Below, one piece after another: positions 14,848-25,899 of a stretch of DNA of 64,000 nucleotides; within the stretch, counting starts at the first letter, position 1, and the number at the start of each line of letters is the position of its first letter. A program made the translations under genes and the position numbers. Under the pieces are notes generated by a model. The model was not told the origin of the DNA, did no database searches, and was given only the letters and a program-made list of their open reading frames with translations. Source of the stretch: Blautia sp. (GTDB lineage: Bacteria > Bacillota > Clostridia > Lachnospirales > Lachnospiraceae); assembly GCA_017463155.1 (NCBI GenBank), contig JAFTPT010000009.1, positions 1 through 64,000 on the forward strand, written 5' to 3'.

Positions 14848-17800
14848 ATGAATAAACGAAAAAACACGATGGCTTTGATCGCGGTCATCGGCAGCACTGT
14901 ACTTGTGCTCATCTTTATCATCAGTACGATCTGGATGAGCCGCAGTGCCAAAACCGACACGGAATCGGCTGTTCATTCGGTCAGCCTTCTTTATCTGGAT
15001 GAGCTGGCGGGCCGCCGGGAACAGGTCGTTGCCGGAAATATGCAGGAAAAGATCGATGTCATCCAGACAGCACTGGAGCTGATGACAGAGGAGGATCTGA
15101 GCGATCTCGAACACCTGCAGGCATATCAGGCGAAGATGAAGCGCCTGTTCGTATTGGAAAAGTTTGCCTTTGTCGATGCAGACGGACTGATCTATACGTC
15201 CCAGGGGACGCAGACGGACATCGACCAGTACCAGTTTGATCATCTGGCGCTTGAAGGACCGGAAATCTCGCTCAAGAACGTGACCGGAGACGATAAGAAG
15301 GTCATCATCGCCGTACCGGTTCACATGGCTTTCCGGGATAAGGAGCTGGTAGTCTGTTTCATGGAGATCGACATGCAGGAAATGCTCTCCGGTGTCTCCA
15401 TGAATGCGCAGGAGGATAGTGCTACATTCTGCAATATGTACACGAGCGACGGCATTGCGTTGACAAACACGGTGCTGGGCGGCCTGGCTGTCGAGGATAA
15501 CCTCCTGGAAGCGCTTAGGAATGCCGAATTTGATCCGGGCTATTCCCATGAAGCATTCGTGGAGGATTTTGCGGAAGGCCGGAGCGGGGAGATCTGTTTT
15601 ACCTATGATGGCATCAAAGAAACACTCAGCTACATTCCGGTGACCGGGACGGACTGGTTTCTGACATATCTGATCCGGGAAAGTGTGATCAGTGATAACA
15701 TCAGCACCATCTCGACCGGTACCATCCGCCGCGGCGTGATCCAGACGGTGCTCGCAATGGCTGTCCTGCTCGGGATGTTCACGTTAGTTCTTCAGCAGGC
15801 GCGCAAAAATGCCAGACTGGCGATAGAAAAGGAAAACGCTGATACGGAGAACCGGGTCAAGCAGGAAGAGATGGAGCGCCAGCTGGAATTACAGAACGAA
15901 CTGCTGGCGCAGAAACAGCAGCAGCAGGAGCAGAACCGGATGATCACGGCTCTCGCTTCGGATTACTGGAGTGTCTACTATCTTGATCTGGATACGGATG
16001 ACGGCGTGTGCTACCAGGCGCATGAGGATGTGGAAAACGGCTTCAAGGTCGGGGAACGTTTTAAGTATCTTGCTTCTGTTACCGCCTACGCACGGAAGTA
16101 TGTCACAGAGGAGTATCTGGAAGACTTCCTGCGCTTTATCCAGCCCGAAAATGTGAAGGACAGACTGCGGGAGCAGCGGGTGATCGCGTACCGGTATCTG
16201 GTGCATCGCCATGACAGGGACATGTGGGAGGAGGTCCGGTTCGCGGGCGTCCGGCATCCGGAGGACCGGAAGGATCATCTCGTCCATGCGGTCGGTGCCT
16301 GCTTTGTGGATGTGGACCGGGAGACACGCAAGAACCTGGAACAGCAGCGGGTGCTTCAGGAAGCACTGCAGGAGGCGGAGACCGCCAACAAGGCCAAGAC
16401 GGCGTTCCTGTCAAACATGAGCCATGAGATCCGTACGCCCATGAACGCCATCATAGGCCTGGACAACATTGCTCTGAATGATCCGACGATCTCCGCCCAG
16501 ACCCGCGAATACCTGGAGAAGATCGGGACCTCGGCCCATCATCTGCTGGGCATCATCAACGACATCCTGGATATGAGCCGGATCGAATCCGGGCGTCTGA
16601 CGATCAAGAACGAGGAGTTCTCCTTCGCCAAGGCGCTGGAGCAGGTGAATACGATCATCAGCGGCCAGTGCCGGGATAAGGGCATTCAATACGAGTGCAG
16701 GACCAAAGGACAGATCGATGAATACTACATCGGCGACGATATGAAGCTTCGGCAGGTGATGATCAATATCCTTGGCAATGCCGTGAAATTCACGCCGGAG
16801 GGCGGCTCGGTTTCCTTCTGTATCGAAGATACTGCCAGGATGGACAACAAAGCGACTCTTCGTTTCACCATCAGTGATACGGGTATCGGAATGAGCCGGG
16901 AATACCTTCCGAAGCTGTTCGAGGCCTTCTCGCAGGAGGATTCGTCCAGCACAAACAAGTACGGCAGTACGGGCCTCGGCATGCCGATCACCAAGAGCAT
17001 TGTCGAACTGATGAACGGTACCATTGAGGTTGAAAGTGAAAAAGGAAAAGGGACGACCTTTATCGTGACCATCACACTGACACAGGCGGACCACAGTGCG
17101 ATTAATGAGAGTGACATTGAGCTTCGCGCCCATGAAATGAGTGTCCTGGTCGTTGACGATGACCGCATTGCCTGTGAGCATGCGGAGGTCATTCTGGGCC
17201 AGATCGGTATCAGCTGTGAGACGGTCCTTTCCGGGAGGGAAGCCATCGAAATGGTGAAGATGCGCCATGCCCGCCGCGAGGATTACAACCTGATCCTGAT
17301 GGACTGGAAGATGCCCGAGATGGACGGGATAGAGACGACAAGACAGATCCGTGCCATTGTCGGCTCCGAGACACCGATCATCATTCTGACTTCATACAAC
17401 TGGGAGGATGTCGAGCAGGAAGCCCTGGAGGCCGGTATCGATACGTTTGCTTCCAAACCTTTGTTTGCCAGCACCGTCATGGATGAATTCCGGGAGGCAT
17501 TCAAAAAGAAAAACACAAGGCTCATGCAGAAAACCGTTGAGCTTAAAGGACGCCGCATTCTGCTGGCAGAGGACATCATGGTCAATGCCGAGATCATGAT
17601 GATGGTCCTCTCCATGAAAGAGATGGAGGTTGAACACGCCGAGAACGGCAGGATCGCCGTCGAAATGTTCAGCAGCCATGAAGAGGGATACTACGATGCC
17701 ATTCTCATGGATATGCGTATGCCGGAGATGGACGGCCTTGAAGCAGCAGGCAGGATCCGGAAAATGGACCGGAAGGACGCAAAGACGATCCCGATCATCG

Positions 17801-17928
17801 CATTGACTGCGAATGCGTTTGACGAGGATGTCCAGAGAAGTATGCAGGCCGGACTGGATGCGCACCTGAGCAAGCCCGTTGAGCCTGATCTTTTGTTTGA
17901 AACATTGGAAAATCTTATCAAAGGGTAA
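14848..17928 (+). CDS. Hybrid sensor histidine kinase with two receiver domains
   Basis: A 1026-residue membrane kinase from ATG 14848, which has GAGG nine bases upstream; GTG 14821 in the same frame is the alternative. Order: membrane helix about 8-26, an extracytoplasmic sensor of about 270 residues, second helix about 295-315, a Q/E-rich coiled coil, a PAS-like segment, HisKA with the phospho-His at about 526 (SNMSHEIRTPMN), HATPase (DTGIGMS, GSTGLGMPI), then two receivers with phospho-Asp near 819 (LMDWKMPEMDG) and 955 (LMDMRMPEMDG). No HPt or DNA-binding domain follows, so its output partner is elsewhere. The GH4 gene starts 20 bp downstream. Confidence 0.93.
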   Translation: MNKRKNTMALIAVIGSTVLVLIFIISTIWMSRSAKTDTESAVHSVSLLYLDELAGRREQVVAGNMQEKIDVIQTALELMTEEDLSDLEHLQAYQAKMKRLFVLEKFAFVDADGLIYTSQGTQTDIDQYQFDHLALEGPEISLKNVTGDDKKVIIAVPVHMAFRDKELVVCFMEIDMQEMLSGVSMNAQEDSATFCNMYTSDGIALTNTVLGGLAVEDNLLEALRNAEFDPGYSHEAFVEDFAEGRSGEICFTYDGIKETLSYIPVTGTDWFLTYLIRESVISDNISTISTGTIRRGVIQTVLAMAVLLGMFTLVLQQARKNARLAIEKENADTENRVKQEEMERQLELQNELLAQKQQQQEQNRMITALASDYWSVYYLDLDTDDGVCYQAHEDVENGFKVGERFKYLASVTAYARKYVTEEYLEDFLRFIQPENVKDRLREQRVIAYRYLVHRHDRDMWEEVRFAGVRHPEDRKDHLVHAVGACFVDVDRETRKNLEQQRVLQEALQEAETANKAKTAFLSNMSHEIRTPMNAIIGLDNIALNDPTISAQTREYLEKIGTSAHHLLGIINDILDMSRIESGRLTIKNEEFSFAKALEQVNTIISGQCRDKGIQYECRTKGQIDEYYIGDDMKLRQVMINILGNAVKFTPEGGSVSFCIEDTARMDNKATLRFTISDTGIGMSREYLPKLFEAFSQEDSSSTNKYGSTGLGMPITKSIVELMNGTIEVESEKGKGTTFIVTITLTQADHSAINESDIELRAHEMSVLVVDDDRIACEHAEVILGQIGISCETVLSGREAIEMVKMRHARREDYNLILMDWKMPEMDGIETTRQIRAIVGSETPIIILTSYNWEDVEQEALEAGIDTFASKPLFASTVMDEFREAFKKKNTRLMQKTVELKGRRILLAEDIMVNAEIMMMVLSMKEMEVEHAENGRIAVEMFSSHEEGYYDAILMDMRMPEMDGLEAAGRIRKMDRKDAKTIPIIALTANAFDEDVQRSMQAGLDAHLSKPVEPDLLFETLENLIKG

Positions 17929-17948
17929 AACGAAAGGAGAAAAACAAC

Positions 17949-19376
17949 ATGCCCAAGATCACATTTCTGGGAGCAGGTTCTACCGTTTTTGCCAAGAACG
18001 TGCTGGGAGACTGCATGATGACACCGGCTCTTGCCGAGAGCGAGATCGCCCTCTATGACATCGACGCGCAGCGTCTTTCCGAGTCCGCGGCCATGCTTGA
18101 AGCGATCAACCGGAACAACGGCTCCAAAGCCTGCATAAAAACATATCTGGGCGTCGAAAAACGTAAAGATGCCCTGCGGGGCGCAAGCTATGTGGTAAAC
18201 GCCATCCAGGTGGGCGGATATGATCCCTGCACCATCACGGACTTTGAGATCCCCAAAAAGTACGGCCTTCGCCAGACCATCGCCGACACCCTCGGCGTGG
18301 GCGGCGTCTTCCGGGCACTCCGTACCATCCCGGTCATGCTGGACTTTGCGCGGGATATCGAGGAGGTATGTCCGGACGCCTGGCTTTTGAATTACACGAA
18401 TCCGATGGCCATGCTGACAGGCGCCATGCTCCGGCTGACCGGCGTCAAGACTGTCGGACTCTGCCACAGCGTGCAGGTCTGCGCGCCGACGCTTCTCAAC
18501 GAGCTTTGCATGGGCTTTGACGACCGCGTGAAGTACAAGATCGCCGGGATCAATCACCAGGCCTGGCTTTTGGAATGCACCAGGGACGGCGTTGACCTGT
18601 ACCCCGAGATCAAGAGACGCGCAAGGCTTTATAACGCCGGCAAGCTGGACATCGGGACCTTTGAAGAACGCAAAGAGATGCTCGCAAACGGGGAACCGCT
18701 ACCCGGACAGTGGGAAGAGCGTATGCGTGAGGAGTATGACCTTTACCAGAAGACCGGCCGTCACGGCGATATGGTCCGGCTTGAGATTATGCTCCGCTTC
18801 GGTTATTACATCACCGAATCCAGTGAGCACAATGCCGAGTACACTCCGTTCTTTATCAAGTCCGCCTATCCGGAGCTCATTGACGAATTCAACATTCCGC
18901 TGGATGAGTATCCGCGCAGGTGCATCCGCCAGATCGAGGACTGGAAAGCCCGCGGCCATGAGCTGACGGAGAACCCGCTCCTGGAGCATGAGAGATCCCG
19001 GGAATATGCCAGCTATATCATGGAAGCCATGGAAACGAACAATCCCACAAAGATCGGCGGGAATGTGCTGAATACGGGGCTTATCACCAACCTTCCGCAG
19101 AATGCCTGCGTCGAGGTACCGTGCCTTGTGGACCGGAACGGCGTACAGCCCACCGTGATCGGTGACCTGCCGGAGCAGTGTGCCGCACTGAACCGCACGA
19201 ACATCAACGTACAGCTGCTGACGATCGAAGCGGCCAGGACGCTCAGGAAGGATTATATCTACCAGGCGGTCATGCTGGATCCCCATACCAGCGCCGAGCT
19301 GCCTCTCGACAAGATCGTGGCCATGTGTGATGACCTGATCGAAGCCCACAGGGGATGGATGCCCGAGTATCATTGA
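17949..19376 (+). CDS. GH4 family glycosidase, alpha-galactosidase-like
   Basis: This 475-residue enzyme has the family 4 NAD-binding start KITFLGAGSTVF and the metal-binding Cys-His motif CHSV at residues 172-175. In GH4 that motif goes with alpha-galactosidases (MelA type) rather than 6-phospho-glycosidases. The NYTNPMAM and GINHQAW segments are also typical. GH4 enzymes use NAD and a divalent metal (usually Mn) in a redox-assisted hydrolysis in the cytoplasm. AAAGGAG precedes the ATG. Close spacing after the sensor kinase suggests a shared transcript. Alpha-glucosidase or glucuronidase activity cannot be fully excluded. Confidence 0.9.
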   Translation: MPKITFLGAGSTVFAKNVLGDCMMTPALAESEIALYDIDAQRLSESAAMLEAINRNNGSKACIKTYLGVEKRKDALRGASYVVNAIQVGGYDPCTITDFEIPKKYGLRQTIADTLGVGGVFRALRTIPVMLDFARDIEEVCPDAWLLNYTNPMAMLTGAMLRLTGVKTVGLCHSVQVCAPTLLNELCMGFDDRVKYKIAGINHQAWLLECTRDGVDLYPEIKRRARLYNAGKLDIGTFEERKEMLANGEPLPGQWEERMREEYDLYQKTGRHGDMVRLEIMLRFGYYITESSEHNAEYTPFFIKSAYPELIDEFNIPLDEYPRRCIRQIEDWKARGHELTENPLLEHERSREYASYIMEAMETNNPTKIGGNVLNTGLITNLPQNACVEVPCLVDRNGVQPTVIGDLPEQCAALNRTNINVQLLTIEAARTLRKDYIYQAVMLDPHTSAELPLDKIVAMCDDLIEAHRGWMPEYH

Positions 19377-19390
19377 ACAGGAGATAGAAT

Positions 19391-21546
<2,156 letters not shown>

Positions 21547-21565
21547 CCAGATATGGAATACAATT

Positions 21566-21610
21566 CAGGCGGGGAGTGTGCGTGCAGGCACATTTCCCGC
21601 CTGCTTTTTT
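21566..21610 (+). terminator. Terminator after arabinofuranosidase gene
   Basis: CAGGCGGG (21566-21573) pairs with CCCGCCTG (21596-21603), with an inner GTGTGC-GTGCAG-GCACAT region adding a partial stem, followed by CTTTTTT. It ends the kinase-GH4-LUD-GH51 unit. Confidence 0.82.
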
Positions 21611-21631
21611 GTGAATTAGGCAAATTACAGG

Positions 21632-21660
21632 TTGTAAAAAGAAATGAAAGATGTTAAAAT
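21632..21660 (+). promoter_or_regulatory. Promoter of CoA-transferase gene
   Basis: TTGTAA (21632-21637) and TAAAAT (21655-21660) are 17 bp apart. Transcription would start near 21667, a few bases before the GntR-type operator. Confidence 0.8.
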
Positions 21661-21672
21661 AATGTCAAGCCA

Positions 21673-21691
21673 AATCTGGTCTGACCAGATT
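21673..21691. promoter_or_regulatory. GntR/FadR-type operator
   Basis: A perfect 19-bp palindrome, AATCTGGTC-T-GACCAGATT, with nine-base arms. Its core TGGTCTGACCA matches the TNGTNNNACNA consensus of the FadR subfamily of GntR regulators. It lies just downstream of the expected transcription start, where bound repressor would block RNA polymerase. The FadR-type regulator encoded at 22992-23762 is the obvious candidate ligand. Confidence 0.85.
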
Positions 21692-21755
21692 GAATGCGAA
21701 GTACGTACGCTGCACGACATTTTTTTTACATCCTTATAAGAGAAAGGGGAAGAAC

Positions 21756-22991
21756 ATGGAAAAATCATTGACTGGCATCAAGGTAATCCAGCTGGCGAAC
21801 TTTATCGCGGCAGCAGCAACGGGCAGATATCTGGCTGACCACGGCGCAGATGTCATCATCGTAGAGGCGGCAAAGGGCGACCCCATCCGCTACACGCAGG
21901 AGCAGGAGGGACGTCCCCAGAACATCAAGGAGAATGTGGCCTGGGAATATCTGAACGGCAACAAGCGCTGCATCTCCCTGAACACCAAGACCGAGGAAGG
22001 AAAAGAAGCTCTTTTCAAACTCCTGGAGGATGCCGATGTCCTTCTGACCAACTGGAGACTCGGTGCTCTTGAGAGAGCCGGCCTTGATTACAACACCCTG
22101 AAGGAAAGATTCCCGAAGCTTGTCTACGCCATGATCCTCGGCTACGGCAAGACCGGTCCGGACAAGGATCTTCCGGGCTATGACTTTACCGCGTTCTTCG
22201 GAAGAGGCGGTTACACCCAGAACCTGCGCCGCAGAGGCAACGACCCCATCACCATGATCCCGGGCCTCGGCGACAACAACGTCGGCCTGATGCTCGCCAT
22301 GGGTATCGTGACGGCCCTCTTCAACAGGGAGAAGACCGGCAAGGGCGATCTGGTCACGACCAGCCTTTATGAGACCGCTATCTTCAACATGTCCATGATG
22401 CTTCTGGGCGTGCAGTACGACGGCCAGGCCCACAACTATCCGATCTCCATTTATGACAATATGAACCCGATGAACGGCGCCTACAGGACCAGCGACGACC
22501 GTATCATCCAGTGCGCATGCCCGGACTACAATCCGAGATTCGAGCAGTTCATGAACGCGATCGGAAGACAGGACCTGATCGAAGCCGGCAAGTATTATCC
22601 GCAGGCGGATATGATCGCGGCCGGTCTTATCAAGGAGCTGATCGACGAGATCCAGAAGACCTTCCTGGAGCATGACGTGAAGGAGATGGATGAGATCCTC
22701 CGTAAAGGAGATATCCCCCACAGCATCGCGTTCAGCTGGGAGGATATCATGAACGATCCGCAGGCACATGCGGTCGGTGCTTTCTATGATGTGACCTGCC
22801 CGAACGGCGTGGTCCGTAAAGCGACCCACACCCCGGTCCGTCTGGAGAACGAGGGTGAGCTCGAGGGCCGTACCGCCCCGATGATCGGTGAGCAGGGACG
22901 GGAGATCCTGAAGGAAGCAGGCTATGACGATGCAAAGATCGACGCCATGCTCGAGAACGGTTCCCTGTACATCTGGGAGGATAAAGACTGA
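21756..22991 (+). CDS. CaiB/BaiF-type (class III) CoA-transferase
   Basis: A 411-residue formyl-CoA-transferase-like enzyme that moves CoA between carboxylic acids. The start LTGIKVIQLANFIAAAATGRYLADHGADVI and the GNKRCISLNTK segment are characteristic. In dehydratase pathways (HadA, FldA) this enzyme activates a 2-hydroxy acid as its CoA thioester. ATG 21756 is chosen because AAAGGGGAAG precedes it; the frame is open further upstream into the operator, which cannot be coding. It has its own promoter and operator. Its stop codon directly abuts that of the convergent GntR gene. The acid it activates is unknown. Confidence 0.9.
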   Translation: MEKSLTGIKVIQLANFIAAAATGRYLADHGADVIIVEAAKGDPIRYTQEQEGRPQNIKENVAWEYLNGNKRCISLNTKTEEGKEALFKLLEDADVLLTNWRLGALERAGLDYNTLKERFPKLVYAMILGYGKTGPDKDLPGYDFTAFFGRGGYTQNLRRRGNDPITMIPGLGDNNVGLMLAMGIVTALFNREKTGKGDLVTTSLYETAIFNMSMMLLGVQYDGQAHNYPISIYDNMNPMNGAYRTSDDRIIQCACPDYNPRFEQFMNAIGRQDLIEAGKYYPQADMIAAGLIKELIDEIQKTFLEHDVKEMDEILRKGDIPHSIAFSWEDIMNDPQAHAVGAFYDVTCPNGVVRKATHTPVRLENEGELEGRTAPMIGEQGREILKEAGYDDAKIDAMLENGSLYIWEDKD

Positions 22992-23762
22992 TCATTCCGT
23001 GACCGGATGCTGAGCGGCTTTTTTGCGGCGCTTTGTCTCGTTGTCGACCAGGTCCTTTTCGAAGGCGGTCAGGTGATAGAGCATGGCGCTTCGGGCTCCG
23101 CTCACATTCTGTTCCAGGATATTCCGGTAAATGGAATAATGAAGTTCGTAGATGTGCAGGCATCGCGTCCGCCGTCCCCGCGGGGAGTATTGCTCCAGAT
23201 CATGGCGGGTGAATTCCCGGCTGATCTCACTGATGGACGCCAGGATGATCTCACAGGTGCGGTTCTTTGAGGCTTTTGCGACGATTCTGTGAAACTGCAT
23301 GTCCAGATCGAGAAAGTGCAGGTAATCGCCGACGCTTTCCTTCATCTCCATGATGCAGTTGTGGAGGTGCTGCATATCCTCGTCGGTGCGCCTGGACGCG
23401 GCCCAGGCCGCCATCTCTCCTTCGACGACGGTCCGGAACTCACGGATCTCCGGAAGGGTGATATGCTTGGCCTCGATGGCCTCGCCCAGAGGCTTTTCGA
23501 TCCCGAATCCGGTATAGTCAAGGACGATGGGGCGGCTTCTCGGGATGATCCGGATAAAACCGGCCCGTTCCAGAAGATGCAGGGCTTCCCGTACGGTCGC
23601 ACGGCTGCGGTGATAGACCTCCATGAGACTGCGTTCGCCGGGAAGGTGATCGCCGGGGGAAAGGTCTCCGTTTATGATCTGGTTCTTGATGTCATGGAAG
23701 ATGTCATAGCCGGCCGGCTTGAAATCGTCTTCCGAAAAAGTGATATTGTTCGGATAGATCAT
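22992..23762 (-). CDS. FadR-subfamily GntR transcriptional regulator
   Basis: This 256-residue regulator has an N-terminal winged helix-turn-helix (LPGERSLMEVYHRSRATVREAL, about residues 40-61) and an all-helical C-terminal FCD ligand domain with metal-binding-type histidines. FCD regulators commonly sense carboxylic acids. It is embedded in the dehydratase cluster on the opposite strand: convergent to the CoA-transferase gene with no gap, and divergent from the activator gene. The palindrome at 21673-21691 is its probable operator; no equal copy is visible upstream of its own gene. The effector is probably the pathway acid or CoA ester (inference). Confidence 0.9.
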   Translation of the reverse strand: MIYPNNITFSEDDFKPAGYDIFHDIKNQIINGDLSPGDHLPGERSLMEVYHRSRATVREALHLLERAGFIRIIPRSRPIVLDYTGFGIEKPLGEAIEAKHITLPEIREFRTVVEGEMAAWAASRRTDEDMQHLHNCIMEMKESVGDYLHFLDLDMQFHRIVAKASKNRTCEIILASISEISREFTRHDLEQYSPRGRRTRCLHIYELHYSIYRNILEQNVSGARSAMLYHLTAFEKDLVDNETKRRKKAAQHPVTE

Positions 23763-23859
23763 CGTGCACCTCGCAAGAAGAATTTCTGAATTCTATTTAA
23801 CCACATTTTCACCGGAAGCGCACTTGTTTTTTAAGAAGCTTCCCACAAAGGATAAACGA

Positions 23860-24633
23860 ATGTATACATTTGGAATCGATATTGGCTCCACGACCTCAAA
23901 ATGCGTCGTCATGAAGGACGGCACACAGATCGTCGGGACCTCTCTCCTCGTAGGCGGGATCGGGACGAAGAGCCCGGCTGAGGCCGTGAGACAGGCCCTT
24001 GAAAACGCCGGTGTCACGCGTGAAGAGCTTGCCGGCGTGGCTGCGACGGGCTACGGCCGCAACCGGTATGAGGATGCGGATTATCATGTCAGTGAGCTCA
24101 GCTGCCACGGGCTTGGCGCGCATCACACATTTCCGGGCGTCCGGACGATCATCGATATCGGCGGCCAGGACGCGAAGGTGATCTCCCTCGACAGTGAAGG
24201 AAGAATGCAGAATTTCCTCATGAACGATAAATGTGCGGCCGGAACCGGCAGGTTCCTGGATGTCATGGCGAACATACTGGTGATCCCGGTAGGGGAGCTG
24301 GCCGATTACTGTGCCAGGGCAAAGGAACCGGCACAGATCTCCAGCACCTGCACCGTGTTTGCCGAGAGTGAGGTCATCAGCCAGCTGGCAAACGGTGTGG
24401 AGATGGAGGACCTGGTGGCAGGGATCTGTTCATCGGTCGCGGGACGTGTCGCGTCCCTGGCCAAACGCATCAATATCGTTCCCGAGGTCTGCATGAGCGG
24501 CGGCGTTGCCCAGAATGCAGGCGTCAGGAATGCTCTTTCCGAAAAGATCGGACATCCGATCCTGTTCTCCCCGAACGCGCAGCTGTTCGGCGCCATCGGT
24601 GCCGCCCTCTACGCATGGGAAAAGAAGCAATGA
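23860..24633 (+). CDS. 2-hydroxyacyl-CoA dehydratase activator (ASKHA ATPase)
   Basis: This 257-residue protein of the BadF/HgdC family injects one high-energy electron into the dehydratase at the cost of ATP. It shows FGIDIGSTTSK at the N-terminus, DIGGQDAKVI, and two conserved cysteines in DKCAAGTGRFLD and SSTCTVFAES that hold the [4Fe-4S] cluster shared by the homodimer. The ATG at 23860 has AAAGGA upstream; the frame is open further 5' without a better site. It lies 26 bp before the first dehydratase subunit gene. The protein must be oxygen-sensitive, so the host is an anaerobe. Confidence 0.93.
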   Translation: MYTFGIDIGSTTSKCVVMKDGTQIVGTSLLVGGIGTKSPAEAVRQALENAGVTREELAGVAATGYGRNRYEDADYHVSELSCHGLGAHHTFPGVRTIIDIGGQDAKVISLDSEGRMQNFLMNDKCAAGTGRFLDVMANILVIPVGELADYCARAKEPAQISSTCTVFAESEVISQLANGVEMEDLVAGICSSVAGRVASLAKRINIVPEVCMSGGVAQNAGVRNALSEKIGHPILFSPNAQLFGAIGAALYAWEKKQ

Positions 24634-24659
24634 GATTGAAATAAAGGAGGAAACAAAGA

Positions 24660-25886
24660 ATGGCAGAAGAAGTCAAAAAACAGCGTCCGCCTCTGGACCC
24701 TAATTCTGCAAAGGCACGTCTCGGCAAGATCGCCGCGGAAGCCTACTCATCCGCCCAGGAAGCAAAAGCGCGCGGAGAGATGGTCGGCTGGTGCTCCAGC
24801 AACTTCCCGGTAGAGATCCCGGAGACCCTCGGACTTGCGGTCGTCTACCCCGAGAACCAGGCGGCCGGTATCGCGGCCCGCGGCGCCGGCGAGCGTATGT
24901 GTGAGATCAGCGAGGCTGACGGATACTCCAACGACATCTGCGCCTATGCAAGGATCAGCCTGGCCTACGCCAAGGTCAAGAGCGCTCCCGAGCAGGATAT
25001 GCCACAGCCGGACTTCCTGCTTTGCTGCAACAATATCTGCAACTGCATGATCAAGTGGTATGAGAACCTGTCCAAGGATCTGAACATCCCGATGATCATG
25101 ATCGATATCCCCTTCAATCCCGACTATGAGGTATCCGATGCGGAGCTTGCCTATGTACGGGATCAGTTCTGGGCAGCCATCCATCAGCTGGAAGAGCTGA
25201 CCGGCAAGAAATGGAGTGAAGAGAAATACAAAGAGGTCATGGAGATCAGCGGACGTACCAGCCGTGCATGGCTCGCGGCCACCGCATGTGCCCGGTATGA
25301 GCCGTCCCCGTTCAACGGGTTTGACCTCCTCAACCATATGGCCGTCATGGTCACCGCGAGAGGCAAGCTCGAGGCGGCGGAAGCCATGGAGAAGCTTCTC
25401 TCCGAGTACGAGGAGAACCACGAGAAGGGCGTCAGCACCTTCCGTACCGAAGAAAAATACAGGATCATGTTCGAAGGCATCGCCTGCTGGCCCTGGCTGC
25501 GCGTCACCTCGACCGGCCTTAAGAGCCGCGGCATCAACATGGTCACCACGATCTACGCGGACGCCTTCGGTTTCATCTATGAAGACTTCGACGATATGTG
25601 CCGCGCGTACTGCAAGGTGCCGAACGCCATCAATCTGGAGTATGCCCGCGACAAGCGTGTGAAGCTCGCCAAGGACAACAAGGTGGAAGGTCTTCTTGTC
25701 CATACCAACCGCAGCTGTAAGCTCTGGAGCGGTTTCATGTATGAGATGAGCCGCCAGATCGGCGAAGAGTGCAATATCCCGGTAGCCAGCTTTGACGGCG
25801 ACCAGGCGGATCCCCGAAATTTCTCCGAGGCACAGTATGACACGAGAGTACAGGGCCTGATGGAGATCATGGAAGCGAGAAAGTAA
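24660..25886 (+). CDS. 2-hydroxyacyl-CoA dehydratase subunit, HadB/FldB-like
   Basis: A 408-residue subunit of the iron-sulfur dehydratase that removes water from a (R)-2-hydroxyacyl-CoA by a ketyl-radical route. The segments VVYPENQAAGIAA, FLLCCNNICNCMIKWYENL and NRSCKLWSG contain the cluster-ligand cysteines and match clostridial HadB/FldB closely. AAGGAGG precedes the ATG. It forms a pair with the next gene, 13 bp downstream. Hydroxyisocaproyl-, phenyllactyl- and lactyl-type substrates are all possible; the substrate cannot be set from motifs alone. Confidence 0.92.
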   Translation: MAEEVKKQRPPLDPNSAKARLGKIAAEAYSSAQEAKARGEMVGWCSSNFPVEIPETLGLAVVYPENQAAGIAARGAGERMCEISEADGYSNDICAYARISLAYAKVKSAPEQDMPQPDFLLCCNNICNCMIKWYENLSKDLNIPMIMIDIPFNPDYEVSDAELAYVRDQFWAAIHQLEELTGKKWSEEKYKEVMEISGRTSRAWLAATACARYEPSPFNGFDLLNHMAVMVTARGKLEAAEAMEKLLSEYEENHEKGVSTFRTEEKYRIMFEGIACWPWLRVTSTGLKSRGINMVTTIYADAFGFIYEDFDDMCRAYCKVPNAINLEYARDKRVKLAKDNKVEGLLVHTNRSCKLWSGFMYEMSRQIGEECNIPVASFDGDQADPRNFSEAQYDTRVQGLMEIMEARK

Positions 25887-25899
25887 GGAGGAATCAGAA

